This document shows positions 24,317 through 35,256 of a stretch of 49,921 nt of DNA, one piece after another; the first letter of the stretch is position 1, and every line of letters begins with the position of its first letter. The notes under the pieces are model-generated. The model was not told the origin of the DNA. It worked only from the letters and a program-made list of their open reading frames with translations, and ran no database searches. Both the position numbers and the translations under genes were made by a program. The DNA is from Chloroflexota bacterium (GTDB lineage: Bacteria; Chloroflexota; Dormibacteria; Dormibacterales; Dormibacteraceae), in the NCBI GenBank assembly GCA_005883575.1, contig VBFH01000074.1, forward strand, positions 1-49,921. The letters run 5' to 3'.

Positions 24317-24392
24317 TGGAGCCGACGGTGGGATTCGAACCCACGACCTGCCACTTACGAGGCGGCTGCTCTGCCAGCTGAGCTACGTCGGC
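24317..24392 (-). tRNA. tRNA-Thr (anticodon CGT)
   Basis: A complete cloverleaf of 76 nt is read on the minus strand. The acceptor stem is GCCGACG with CGTCGGC and the D arm is GCTC/GAGC. The anticodon stem GCCGC/GTGGC (one G-U pair) holds loop CTCGTAA, and the T arm is GTGGG TTCGAAT CCCAC. The discriminator T is followed by a genomically encoded CCA. Anticodon CGT reads the Thr codon ACG. Confidence 0.97.
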
Positions 24393-24464
24393 GCGACCTT
24401 TCGCGACAGTTTTGGCGGCGAAATTTGGCCATCTCGCGAGGGCCTAGGCTAACATCGGACGGGG

Positions 24465-24953
24465 ATGCGAACTCTCGACGTGGAACGACTGGTGGCGGGC
24501 GATTATGCCGTGATCAAGCCGCTTCTGGTCGAGCTTCACCTTACCGAACAGGCCCACTACGAAGACCATCCTCAGTTGCCACGCGAGGAGATCGAGAGGC
24601 ACCTCGCGCTGGTCCCATCGGCGTTCCGCGGCGAGAACGTCATCTACGTGGTGCGCGACGAAGTCGGGCAGGTGGTCGGATTTTGTTGGATCGTCCTCTA
24701 CGATCCCGGCACCGGGCTGGAGGGGGAGGTCGCCGAGCTCTATGTGGCCGAGGGGCACCGGGGCAGGGGTATCGGTGAGATGCTCGTCCGCCAGGCGGTC
24801 AGGCTGTTCGCCGAGCGCCGCGTCACCCTCGCGTACGTCTGGACACGGCCGGACAACGATGCCGCGGTCAAGCTGTATCGGTCGGCGGGTTTTGAGCCGA
24901 ACCGCCAGCTCGTGATGACCTGGTACCCGGTGGAACCCCTGGCCCAGAGCTGA
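24465..24953 (+). CDS. GNAT-family N-acetyltransferase
   Basis: 162 residues with a clear GNAT core. The beta-4/alpha-3 acetyl-CoA site is VAELYVAEGHRGRGIGEMLVRQAV (pyrophosphate loop RGRGIG), and the later VWTRPDNDAAVKLYRSAGF is the typical beta-5 region with NxxAxxLYxxxGF. The acceptor is unknown; small molecules, protein N-termini or antibiotics are all possible. ATG 24465 is preceded 9 nt upstream by TAACAT, suggesting a very short leader. It lies directly after the divergently read tRNA gene. Confidence 0.9.
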   Translation: MRTLDVERLVAGDYAVIKPLLVELHLTEQAHYEDHPQLPREEIERHLALVPSAFRGENVIYVVRDEVGQVVGFCWIVLYDPGTGLEGEVAELYVAEGHRGRGIGEMLVRQAVRLFAERRVTLAYVWTRPDNDAAVKLYRSAGFEPNRQLVMTWYPVEPLAQS

Positions 24954-24970
24954 CCTCCGCCGCCTCCACC

Positions 24971-24982
24971 TAACATCAGCTC
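24971..24982 (+). promoter_or_regulatory. Leaderless -10 element of the HtrA-like gene
   Basis: TAACAT at 24971-24976 lies 6 nt before the ATG with no Shine-Dalgarno. The same hexamer precedes the GNAT gene (24450) and pyrG (28381). Confidence 0.5.
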
Positions 24983-26050
24983 ATGCGCCCCGTCTTTGGC
25001 CCATTGCTGGCCGTTTTGGCCGGGCTTCTCGCGACCGCCATCGTCGCAGCCGGCGTGACCCTGGCGATCCTGCGCCTCCAGTCGCGCACCAACACGCAGC
25101 AGGTGAACCTGCGGCCCGGTGTCACGCTGACCCAGGACTCGGCGATCGTGCAGGCGGCGGCGAAGGGCCGGCCGGCCGTCGTCAGCGTGGTCACGCAGCA
25201 CCAACCGAGCGTCGTCCGGGGCTCTGGCTACCTGGCGACGAGCGACGGTTACATCGTGACCAGCATCAACGTGATCGCCGGCGCCAACGGGATGACGGTC
25301 CTTGTGCCGGGCGACTCCGCGCCGCACGCCGCGCGGCTGGTCGACTACGACTGCCAGACAGGCGTAGCTGTGATCAAGATCGACAAGGTCAGCGGGCTGC
25401 CGACGCTCGCGTTCGCGGACCCCACAGCGCTGGTCCAGGGCCAGGTCATCGTCGCCGTCGGCGGTCCGGTCGAGGGCGGCGCGGTCACGCCCGGCTACGT
25501 GAGCGCCATGCACCGGGTAACGGCGGCGAAGGACCCCGTAAATCTCGGCCACATGCTGCAGTTCAGTGACACGATCCAGACGAATGTCGCGATCGACGAC
25601 GGCACCTCCGGAGGGCCGCTGCTGAATGTCAGCAGCCAGGTCATAGGCATCTCCATGGTGTCGCCGACCGAGCTGGCGGGCTTCGGCTTGAACGTCGCCG
25701 ACATCCAGGACGACGTCCAGCAGATCCTGTCGACCGGACAGGTCCAGGTTGCGTCCCTGGGCGCGACCACAAGCGATGTGACGCCCGAGAGCGCGGCGCT
25801 CGGCGGACTGCCAGAGGGCGCTCAGCTGCTCATCGTCGAGAAGGGAGGCCCGGCGGCATCCGCGGGATTGCAAAACGGGGACGTGATCACACAGATCGAC
25901 GACGTCAAGCTGGATTCCGCGCATCCGCTTTCGCTGCTGCTCCGCTCGCGCTTTCACGCCAGCCAGCGCGTGACCGTGACCTACACGCGCGGCAGCAGCT
26001 CGACGCAAGCCGAGCTCACGCTGACCGGCCAGCACCCGACCTGCTCGTGA
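24983..26050 (+). CDS. HtrA-like membrane pseudo-protease with PDZ domain
   Basis: 355 residues: one N-terminal membrane anchor (about 5-30), a trypsin-like S1C domain and a C-terminal PDZ domain (GGPAASAGLQNGDVITQIDD). The fold motifs align to DegP/HtrA, but the triad is broken: GYIVTSINV has Asn96 where the His should be, and CQTGVAVIKI has Gly127 where the Asp should be. Only the nucleophile remains (Ser209 in DDGTSGGPLLN). Loss of both His and Asp predicts no serine-protease activity, so a chaperone, scaffold or peptide-sensing role is more likely. It overlaps argS by the GTGA of its stop. Confidence 0.85.
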   Translation: MRPVFGPLLAVLAGLLATAIVAAGVTLAILRLQSRTNTQQVNLRPGVTLTQDSAIVQAAAKGRPAVVSVVTQHQPSVVRGSGYLATSDGYIVTSINVIAGANGMTVLVPGDSAPHAARLVDYDCQTGVAVIKIDKVSGLPTLAFADPTALVQGQVIVAVGGPVEGGAVTPGYVSAMHRVTAAKDPVNLGHMLQFSDTIQTNVAIDDGTSGGPLLNVSSQVIGISMVSPTELAGFGLNVADIQDDVQQILSTGQVQVASLGATTSDVTPESAALGGLPEGAQLLIVEKGGPAASAGLQNGDVITQIDDVKLDSAHPLSLLLRSRFHASQRVTVTYTRGSSSTQAELTLTGQHPTCS

Positions 26051-27696
26051 CTTCAGTCATATCGCGCGGCGTGCGCGCAAGCATCAACCAGGCGCTGCTC
26101 GACGCCGTGCGGACGCTGGGCGTCGAGGGCGAGATTCCTGACCTCGAGCTCGGGCGGGCAAAGGTTCCCGGCCATGGCGACTACGCAACTTCGGCGGGGC
26201 TGAAGCTTGCGCGCGAGCTTCGGCAACCGCCCGCCTCGATCGCGGCGCGACTTGCGGAGACGATCTCAGTCCCAGACGGGGCCGCCACGGTCGAGGCCGA
26301 CAGCGGCTACGTCAACTTCCGCCTCGCCGAGGACTGGCTTCGCCGCCTCGTGGGCCAGGTCACGTCTGCCGCCGGCCGTTACGGCGCGCGCGACGTGGGC
26401 CGCGGCGAGCGCTTGCAGGTCGAGTTCGGCAGCGTCAACCCGACCGGACCGCTGCACATCGGTCACGGACGCGGCGTAACCCTCGGCGACTCGATCTGTC
26501 GTCTCCTCGAGTTCACCGGGCACGACGTGCAGCGCGAGTACTACGTCAACTCCGACAACCTGCAGACGCGCAGGTTTGGGCTCTCGGTCTTCGCGCGACT
26601 GCACGGCCTCGAGCCGCCCGAAGGCGGCTACACGGGCGACTACGTGAAAGAGCTCGCGGAGATGGCGCGCCACGACCTGCCGGACATCGAAAAGCTTCCG
26701 GCGGATGAGGCCGAGCCAAAGCTCAGGATGTACGCGATCGACAAGATGGTGGAGCGCATTAAGGCCACCGTCGCCCGCGTCAACGTGCGCTACGACGAGT
26801 GGTACTACGAGAACCGGTTGTGGGAGGCGGGCCTTGCACAGGCGGCGATCGAAAGATTGCGCGAGTCGGGAAACATCAAGGACCGAGACGGCGCCCTCTG
26901 GTTCGGCGAGCCGAACGATGAAGAGGAGGACCGCGTCGTCATTCGGGCCAACGGCCAGCCGACCTATTTCGCGTCTGACCTCGGCTATCTGCTGAGCCGC
27001 TTCGAGCAGCGCGACTTCAACCGAGTGGTCGAGGTGTGGGCCGCGGACCACCACGGCTACGTGGCGCGGATGAAGTCGGCCGCCGCGGCGCTTGGCTTCG
27101 ACGCTCAAAAGCTCGTGATCATCCTCCACCAGATGGTCAACCTCAAGGAAGGCAAGATGTCGAAGCGCGCGGGACGCTTCGTCACCCTCGATGAGCTCGT
27201 GGATCGCGTCGGTTCGGACGCCGTCCGCTACTTCTACCTGATGCGGTCGCCCGACACCACGATCGAGTTCGACCTCGAGCTCGCGGTGACTCAGGGAAAC
27301 GAGAACCCCGTCTATTACGCCCAGTACGCGCACGCCCGCCTGGCGAACGTCGAGGCGACGGCCCGTGAGCGTCACCCACAGCTGCCCGAGAGAGCCGACG
27401 TGTCGTTGCTGGCGCAGCCATGGGAGCTGGACGTGGCGCGGCAGCTCGCGTTCTGGCCGGACGTGGTCGAGGACGCGGCCACGCTGCTGGAGCCGCATCG
27501 CATTCCTTATTACGTGCACGACCTCGCGACCGCGGTGCATCGCTTCTATCACGCGGGCAACGCCCAGACCGAGCACCGCGTGGTCGTGGATGACCCCGAG
27601 GCAACAAGGGCGAGGCTGGAGCTGTGCCGGGCCGCGCGTCACACTTTGAAGACGGCGCTGGACCTCATGGGGGTCGGCGCACCCGAAAGGATGTAG
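26047..27696 (+). CDS. argS: Arginyl-tRNA synthetase
   Basis: 549 residues with the class I signatures: HIGH motif as PTGPLHIGHGRG near residue 138 and the KMSKS motif as KMSKRAGRF near residue 372. The N-terminal Add-1 domain (ALLDAVRTLGVEGEIPDLE) recognises the tRNA elbow and the C-terminal DALR domain ends the chain (RLELCRAARHTLKTALDLMGV). It charges tRNA-Arg with arginine. GTG 26047 overlaps the upstream stop, tying its translation to the HtrA-like gene. Confidence 0.97.
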   Translation: MTSVISRGVRASINQALLDAVRTLGVEGEIPDLELGRAKVPGHGDYATSAGLKLARELRQPPASIAARLAETISVPDGAATVEADSGYVNFRLAEDWLRRLVGQVTSAAGRYGARDVGRGERLQVEFGSVNPTGPLHIGHGRGVTLGDSICRLLEFTGHDVQREYYVNSDNLQTRRFGLSVFARLHGLEPPEGGYTGDYVKELAEMARHDLPDIEKLPADEAEPKLRMYAIDKMVERIKATVARVNVRYDEWYYENRLWEAGLAQAAIERLRESGNIKDRDGALWFGEPNDEEEDRVVIRANGQPTYFASDLGYLLSRFEQRDFNRVVEVWAADHHGYVARMKSAAAALGFDAQKLVIILHQMVNLKEGKMSKRAGRFVTLDELVDRVGSDAVRYFYLMRSPDTTIEFDLELAVTQGNENPVYYAQYAHARLANVEATARERHPQLPERADVSLLAQPWELDVARQLAFWPDVVEDAATLLEPHRIPYYVHDLATAVHRFYHAGNAQTEHRVVVDDPEATRARLELCRAARHTLKTALDLMGVGAPERM

Positions 27697-27709
27697 GAGA
27701 GCAAGACCA

Positions 27710-30065
<2,356 letters not shown>

Positions 30066-30074
30066 AGGACCCAC

Positions 30075-31043
30075 ATGGAGCAGCACAGGAGCGGTATTCC
30101 TTCTTTTGAGGCGCGCGGCGAGCTGTCGCTGGAGCTCGTACATGCCACAGAGGCGGCCGCACTGGCCTGCGCGTCACTCCTCGGCAAGGGCGACCCCGAT
30201 GGCGTCAGCGACGCGGCGGGAGAGGCCATGCGCCGCGCCCTCGAGCGCTCGGTAGTGACCGGAACGGTGGTCTTGAGTCCGCGCCAGCAGGCCCACCTAC
30301 CACAAGGGGCTGTCATCGCAGGCGGCGAGCACGCTGTCGACCTCGGCGTCTACCCGGTCGAGGGCGCGAGCCAGGTCGCGCGCGGACACATCAACGCCGT
30401 GTCCCTGCTCGTCGCGGTCGAGTCGGGAGGCTTTGCCAAGCTCCCCGCCGTCTCCCAGGTGGAGAAGTTCGTCGCGGGGCCTCGTGCTCGCGGCGCGGTC
30501 GACCTGGACGACCCTGTGGCGGACAACCTGAGGCGGATCGCGTTTGCCCACGATGTCCGCGTTCAGGACTTGACGGTGGCGATCCTGGAGCGCCCGCGCC
30601 ATCAGGAGATCATCGGCGAGGTCGCCGCGGCAGGTGCACGGATCCGCACGTTGGAGGAAGGCGACTTCGCGAGCGCGGTCATGGCCGCCGCCGGCGGAAC
30701 GGGGATCGACGCCGCGATCGGCATCGGCGACCTGCACGCAACACTCATCGCCGCTTGTGCCGTTCGCTGCCTGGGTGGAGAGTTCGTTGCCCGCCTGCTA
30801 CCACGCACCGAGGACGAAAGGCGGCTGGTCGGCGACCAGACGTCTCGCGTCTACGGCGTGGCCGACCTGGCGCCGGCCGCGGACATAGCCGTAGCGATCA
30901 CGGGCGTGACCGGGGGCCCGCTGCTTCCTGGCGTGACATTCGGCAGCGGGTTCGCGGAGACGTCGTCGTTGGTGATGTCCACCCGCCAGGCGACCGTCCG
31001 CCGCCTGACCACCCGGCACCACCTGGTGGCTGACCGCCAGTAG
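30075..31043 (+). CDS. GlpX-like protein lacking catalytic motifs
   Basis: 322 residues that align along the whole length with class II fructose-1,6-bisphosphatase: LELVHATEAAALACASLLGK at the start, VADNLRRIAFAH, VAILERPRHQEII and AITGVTGGPLLPGV. Key catalytic motifs are altered. The metal-binding GEGE-x-DEAP is replaced by LSPRQQAHLP (67-76), VDPxEGT reads VYPVEGA (92-98, first Asp lost) and GAPEGV reads GDLHATL. FBPase activity is therefore unlikely; a structural, regulatory or altered-substrate role is inferred. It follows pyrG by 9 nt and is probably co-transcribed. Confidence 0.8.
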   Translation: MEQHRSGIPSFEARGELSLELVHATEAAALACASLLGKGDPDGVSDAAGEAMRRALERSVVTGTVVLSPRQQAHLPQGAVIAGGEHAVDLGVYPVEGASQVARGHINAVSLLVAVESGGFAKLPAVSQVEKFVAGPRARGAVDLDDPVADNLRRIAFAHDVRVQDLTVAILERPRHQEIIGEVAAAGARIRTLEEGDFASAVMAAAGGTGIDAAIGIGDLHATLIAACAVRCLGGEFVARLLPRTEDERRLVGDQTSRVYGVADLAPAADIAVAITGVTGGPLLPGVTFGSGFAETSSLVMSTRQATVRRLTTRHHLVADRQ

Positions 31044-31093
31044 GAACCCGGATTAGTCCTCCCGGGTAGCGGGTATCTATAAGAGGTAATTCT

Positions 31094-31978
31094 TTGAGCC
31101 AGAACGATCCTTACAGCCCGCCGCAGGGTGGCCAGTACATCCCACCGGCCCCGCAGTTCCAGGGGACGTCGGACATTCCGCCGCAGTCGCCGTACCACTA
31201 CTCGCCCGCGCCCCAGCGGTCAAGCCGCAGCGCGCTCGGCTGGCTGGGTTCGGCCGCGCTGGCCGTGTGGGCCGTGGTCAAGTACGGCCTCGTTTTCCTG
31301 GTCAAGATCCCAGCCCTCGCCACGCTGCTCTCGGCCGCTGTGAGCTTCGGCGCCTACTCGCTGGTGTACGGCGGGTGGTTTGCGGTGGCCCTCGTGGTCA
31401 TGATCTTCGTCCACGAGATGGGGCATGTTCTCGAGATCAGGCGCCAGGGCATGCATGCGACCGCTCCGATCTTCATCCCCTTCCTGGGCGCCGCGATCTT
31501 CCAGCGCCAGCACCCGACCGACGCCCTGAAGCAGGCCCAGATCGGTATTGCGGGCCCGATCGCCGGGACGATCGGCGCGACCGCGGCGTGGGTGCTCTTC
31601 AGCGCGACGCAGAACCCCGTGTTCCTGCTCGCGGCTTCGATCGGCTTCTTCCTGAACCTTTTGAACCTGATTCCGGTCTGGCAGCTCGACGGGGCGTGGG
31701 TCCTGGCGCCGGTTTCGCCGTGGTTCCAGGTCGCGGGACTGGGGATGATCGCGATCAGCGTCTTGATCTTCCACTTCGCCAGCTTCCTGCTGATCATCAT
31801 CGCCTTGCTCGGAATCCAGACCATGCGCGCGGGCTTCCGCAACGCGAAGAATCCCTACTACACCTCCGTGCCCATCAGCGCCCGGCTGGCCCTCGGCGGC
31901 GCCTGGCTCGGCCTCGTCCTCTACCTCGGCGTGATGAGCCTGCAGGCTGAGAGTTTGTTCGTCTCGTTGGCTCGGTAA
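31094..31978 (+). CDS. Site-2 protease-family (M50) membrane metalloprotease
   Basis: 294 residues. A Pro/Gln/Tyr-rich cytoplasmic N-terminus (about 1-45) precedes roughly six helices. The zinc motif HEMGH is at 107-111, and the third ligand lies in NLIPVWQLDGAWVL (LDG motif, about residue 200). AGPIAG in the core is also typical. This resembles the minimal M50 proteases of Chloroflexota and actinobacteria, without PDZ or CBS domains, that cut membrane proteins within the bilayer. The TTG start is backed by AGAGGTAAT upstream, and TATCTAT at about 31073 may be its -10. Confidence 0.85.
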   Translation: MSQNDPYSPPQGGQYIPPAPQFQGTSDIPPQSPYHYSPAPQRSSRSALGWLGSAALAVWAVVKYGLVFLVKIPALATLLSAAVSFGAYSLVYGGWFAVALVVMIFVHEMGHVLEIRRQGMHATAPIFIPFLGAAIFQRQHPTDALKQAQIGIAGPIAGTIGATAAWVLFSATQNPVFLLAASIGFFLNLLNLIPVWQLDGAWVLAPVSPWFQVAGLGMIAISVLIFHFASFLLIIIALLGIQTMRAGFRNAKNPYYTSVPISARLALGGAWLGLVLYLGVMSLQAESLFVSLAR

Positions 31979-32002
31979 ACTACTACCCTCCCTGGAGAAC
32001 CC

Positions 32003-32212
32003 ATGAAGCTACAGATCCATCCCACCTTTTACGAAGACGCGCTCGTCACGTGCGCGTGCGGCAACACGTTCACGACCGGTTCCACCCGCAAGGAGCTCAA
32101 GACTGAGATCTGCTCCGTCTGCCACCCGTTCTTCACGGGCACGCAGCGGATCGTGGACACGGGCGGGCAGGTCGAGCGGTTCCGGAAGCGGGCTGCTAAG
32201 ACCAGGGTCTAG
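32003..32212 (+). CDS. rpmE: 50S ribosomal protein L31
   Basis: 69 residues, zinc-binding form: Cys17 and Cys19 (TCACG) and Cys37 and Cys40 ([10 protein letters not shown]) form the expected metal site. GGAG lies upstream of the ATG. It is the first gene of the large rpmE-to-murA superoperon, and the stop abuts the ATG of the DUF1385 gene with no gap. Confidence 0.97.
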   Translation: MKLQIHPTFYEDALVTCACGNTFTTGSTRKELKTEICSVCHPFFTGTQRIVDTGGQVERFRKRAAKTRV

Positions 32213-33229
32213 ATGCCGCAGCCGGATCCGGCCGCGGTTGACTCGGTAACCCCAAGCCCCCACCCGGCCCTTCGGGCCGACCTTCTCACGAGTGGGGAGG
32301 TGAAGCCTGCCAAGGATGGGGGGGTCAAGGCGGCCAAGGAGCAGTTCTTCTATGGCGGTCAGGCCGTCATCGAGGGCGTGATGATGCGCGGCAAGAGTCA
32401 CTACGCCGTCGCGATTCGCCTGCCCACGACCAAAGAGATCGTGGTTGACCGCGGCGAGCTGAAGGCCCCGATCTACACGAACCCGGCCTGGAAGCTGCCG
32501 TTCATCCGCGGTCTCGCGCTGATCGGTGAGCAGCTCCATCTCGGCATGAAGTCGCTTATCTGGTCGGCCAACATGAACGCGGGAGCGCACGACGTCCAGA
32601 TCGGGAAGAGAGAGATCACCGGCTCGGTCGCGGTGGCGGGAGTCTTTGCGCTCGCGCTGTTCATCGGCCTGCCTTTGCTGCTGGCCAGCGTCGCCGTCCA
32701 CCGAAGCGGAAGCTTCGCGTTCGTCCTGGTCGAGGGCTTGATCCGCGTCGGCCTTGTCCTGGGCTATCTGGCGGCGATCTCGCTGCTGCCCGATGTTCGA
32801 CGCGTGTTTCAGTACCACGGCGCCGAGCACAAGACCATCAATGCGTTCGAGTCCAACTGGGCGCTCGACGTGCCGTCGGTGCGTCGCGCCAGCACGCTGC
32901 ATCCCCGGTGCGGCACCGGGTTTCTTCTCGTCGTCTTGGTCGTGAGCGTGATCGTGTTCAGCGTGGTGGCGTTGTTTCACCCCAACCTGTTCTGGCTCGT
33001 TATGAGCCGAGTGCTCGCGATCCCCCTGATCGCCGGCACTGGCTTCGAGCTGATCCGCTTCATGGCACGGCATCGCTACAACCCCATCGTTCGGATCGCC
33101 CTCCTGCCGGTGCTCGGAACGCAGAAGTTCACCACGCGTGAACCGTCTGACGACATGCTCGAGGTTGCGATCTGCGCCTTCAACAGCGCGCGCCAGGGCG
33201 AGGAGGAGTCGGCGGGAGCGGCGGCGTAA
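32213..33229 (+). CDS. DUF1385-family membrane protein
   Basis: 338 residues. The conserved start of the family is YGGQAVIEGVMMRGKSHYAVA at about 47-67, followed by two helices, then VFQYHGAEHKTINAFE and STLHPRCGTGFLL, invariant in DUF1385. The paired His/Cys positions suggest a metal or heme site, but no function is known. DUF1385 genes often sit between rpmE and prfA, as here. The first 45 residues are not conserved and are encoded over a nested palindrome (32257-32297); the true start could be later, for example GTG 32300. Confidence 0.85.
   Translation: MPQPDPAAVDSVTPSPHPALRADLLTSGEVKPAKDGGVKAAKEQFFYGGQAVIEGVMMRGKSHYAVAIRLPTTKEIVVDRGELKAPIYTNPAWKLPFIRGLALIGEQLHLGMKSLIWSANMNAGAHDVQIGKREITGSVAVAGVFALALFIGLPLLLASVAVHRSGSFAFVLVEGLIRVGLVLGYLAAISLLPDVRRVFQYHGAEHKTINAFESNWALDVPSVRRASTLHPRCGTGFLLVVLVVSVIVFSVVALFHPNLFWLVMSRVLAIPLIAGTGFELIRFMARHRYNPIVRIALLPVLGTQKFTTREPSDDMLEVAICAFNSARQGEEESAGAAA
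32257..32297. repeat. Nested palindrome inside the DUF1385 5' end
   Basis: An outer pair CCCCAC (32257-32262) / GTGGGG (32292-32297) encloses a perfect hairpin CGGCCC TTC GGGCCG (32265-32279). It resembles a REP-type interspersed palindrome inserted into, or serving as the leader of, the gene. Confidence 0.5.
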
Positions 33230-33274
33230 TGATGGAGATTCACGAGGGGGGCAGGCTCCCCTTGTGGGGAACCC

Positions 33275-33345
33275 CCCAAAATCTTCTGGCGTGGTCGCTT
33301 CGCCCTTTGGTGGCGGTTGCCCGGCAAAGCCGGGCAACGCGGGAG
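33275..33345 (+). repeat. Leader element, copy B, with hairpin
   Basis: CCCAAAATCT, GGCGTGGTCGCTTCGCC, GCCCGGCAAA and CGGGAG match copy A (9622-9680) in the same order, with longer spacers. It includes a perfect 10-bp hairpin GTTGCCCGGC AAA GCCGGGCAAC (33316-33338) just before the prfA ribosome site. A second imperfect stem (GGCTCCCC / GGGGAACC) lies upstream at about 33254-33272. No T-tract follows, so it is not an intrinsic terminator. Confidence 0.55.
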
Positions 33346-33352
33346 TAAGGAA

Positions 33353-34429
33353 GTGATTGATCGGCTGGAGTCGATAGCGAGGCGCTATCGCGAGATTGAA
33401 AACGCGATGGGGCGTCCCGAGGTCGCGTCGGACCACGAGCAGCTTACAAAGTTGGCCCGCGAACAACGGTCAATGCGCGAGATCGTCGAGGCGTACGACG
33501 CGTACCGCCGCGCGCGCAGGGAAATGGAGTCTGCGCACGACATGCTGCGACACGAGAAAGACCTGGAGATGCAGGAATACATGCGCTCCGAGGAGCGCCG
33601 CGCCGCCGAGCAGGTGGAGAAGCTCGAAGAAAAGCTCAAGGTGCTCCTGCTGCCGAAGGATCCGAATGACGACCGCGACGTTGTGGTCGAGATCCAGGGC
33701 GCGGAAGGGGGGGAGGAGGCGGCGCTCTTCGCAGCCGACCTCTTCCGCATGTACACGCGCTGGGCCGAGAAAAAGGGATGGAAGGTCGAGGTCGTCGACG
33801 CGTCACCGACCGGGATGGGCGGATACGACAAGATCGAGTTCGAGGTCCACGGGCAGGGTGCGTATTCACAGCTGAAGTACGAAGGGGGCGTGCACCGCGT
33901 CCAGCGCGTACCGAAGACGGAGGCGCAGGGCCGGGTCCATACTTCGGCGGCGACCGTCGCCGTGCTCCCGGAGGCCGACCCCGTGGAGGTCGAGCTCAAG
34001 CCGGAAGATCTCGAAATCAAGGCCTCCACCTCGACAGGCCCGGGCGGCCAAAGCGTGAACACCACCTACTCGGCAATCCGCATCACCCATAAGCCGACGG
34101 GCCTCGCAGTCAGCATTCAGGACGAGAAGTCGCAGCTCCAGAACAAGGAGAAGGCCATGCGTGTGCTCCGGGCGCGGCTGTATGAGATGAAGCTTGCCGA
34201 GCAGCAGGAGGCGATCGGGGCGCAGCGGCGGGGCATGGTTCGCACTGGCAACCGCTCTGAGAAGATCCGGACTTACAACTTCAAGGACAACCGGGTGACC
34301 GACCATCGCATCAACCTCACGCTGCACAAGCTGGACAGGGTCATGGCCGGTGACCTCGACGAGCTAGTGTCGGCAGCGATCGCGGCCGAGCGCGCGGCAC
34401 AGCTCAACGGCGGCGACGCTGTGGCGTGA
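33353..34429 (+). CDS. prfA: Peptide chain release factor 1
   Basis: 358 residues from GTG 33353. The stop-codon-reading tripeptide is PKT ([16 protein letters not shown]), which marks RF1 rather than RF2. The catalytic GGQ is at about 231-233 in [20 protein letters not shown]. The N-terminal coiled domain is normal in length. It releases peptides at UAA and UAG. An earlier in-frame ATG would start inside the leader hairpin and adds non-conserved residues, so it is rejected. Its stop overlaps the prmC GTG (GTGA), coupling RF1 to the enzyme that methylates it. Confidence 0.96.
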   Translation: MIDRLESIARRYREIENAMGRPEVASDHEQLTKLAREQRSMREIVEAYDAYRRARREMESAHDMLRHEKDLEMQEYMRSEERRAAEQVEKLEEKLKVLLLPKDPNDDRDVVVEIQGAEGGEEAALFAADLFRMYTRWAEKKGWKVEVVDASPTGMGGYDKIEFEVHGQGAYSQLKYEGGVHRVQRVPKTEAQGRVHTSAATVAVLPEADPVEVELKPEDLEIKASTSTGPGGQSVNTTYSAIRITHKPTGLAVSIQDEKSQLQNKEKAMRVLRARLYEMKLAEQQEAIGAQRRGMVRTGNRSEKIRTYNFKDNRVTDHRINLTLHKLDRVMAGDLDELVSAAIAAERAAQLNGGDAVA

Positions 34430-35256
34430 CCATCGTTGAGGTCCTGAAGCTCTCCGCCGACTATCTCCAGAAGCACGGATCGGATTCCGCACGCCTCGAC
34501 GCTGAGATCCTCCTTGCGGATGTGTTGGGCTTGCGCCGGCTCGACCTCTATCTGAGGTTCGACCGCAAGCTGCAGGAGGACGAGCTGGCCGCCTACCGCA
34601 GCCTCGTTGCGCGACGCGCGAAAGGCGAGCCCGTCGCTTACCTGGTCGGGCATCGGGAGTTCATGGGACTCGACTTCGAGGTCACGCCTGACGTGCTGGT
34701 GCCAAACCCAGACACCGAGGTGCTGGTCCAGCGTGCTGTGGCGATCGCACGCGAGGTCGGGGCGCCGCTGCGGGTGGCCGACGTCGGCACGGGAAGCGGA
34801 TGCATCGCCATCTCCATCGCGCACTACGCGCAGAACACAGCGGTCTGGGCGTCGGACATCAGCCCGCAGGCGCTAGCCGTGGCCGCCCGCAATGTGGCCC
34901 AGCACGGGCTGGCCGGCCGCGTGCACCTCGAGCCCGGAGACCTGATGCGTGGGCTCAGCGGGGAGTTCGACCTCGTTTGCGCCAACCTTCCGTATGTGGC
35001 TGCCAACGCCAATCTTCCGGCCGAGGTCTCCGCGCAGCCCTCGCGGGCCCTCTTTGCCGGCGACGGTGGCGCTGCGCTGGTCCGCGAGCTTCTCGCCGAA
35101 GCGCCCGCCAGGCTCAAGCCAGGCGGCCGGGTCCTGGTGGAGCTCGATCCGTCGATCCTCACTGCCGTGGCCGACGTCGCCGGCCACGGTTTCGCTGGAC
35201 ACCGGGTCCACCGGGATGCCGGCGGTCGAGAGCGCGTCCTCGAAGCATGGTCCTGA
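34426..35256 (+). CDS. prmC: Peptide chain release factor N5-glutamine methyltransferase
   Basis: 276 residues. An N-terminal helical RF-binding domain is followed by a Rossmann methyltransferase with SAM motif [17 protein letters not shown]. The substrate motif, usually NPPY, reads NLPY (CANLPYVA, about residue 187), a variant found in several Chloroflexota. It methylates the Gln of the GGQ loop in RF1, encoded just upstream. The end overlaps the next gene by 10 nt. Confidence 0.93.
   Translation: MTIVEVLKLSADYLQKHGSDSARLDAEILLADVLGLRRLDLYLRFDRKLQEDELAAYRSLVARRAKGEPVAYLVGHREFMGLDFEVTPDVLVPNPDTEVLVQRAVAIAREVGAPLRVADVGTGSGCIAISIAHYAQNTAVWASDISPQALAVAARNVAQHGLAGRVHLEPGDLMRGLSGEFDLVCANLPYVAANANLPAEVSAQPSRALFAGDGGAALVRELLAEAPARLKPGGRVLVELDPSILTAVADVAGHGFAGHRVHRDAGGRERVLEAWS

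Noticed and set aside
33317-33352. Earlier in-frame ATG for prfA
   Set aside because: It starts within the leader hairpin, adds non-family residues and lacks a ribosome site, whereas GTG 33353 has one.
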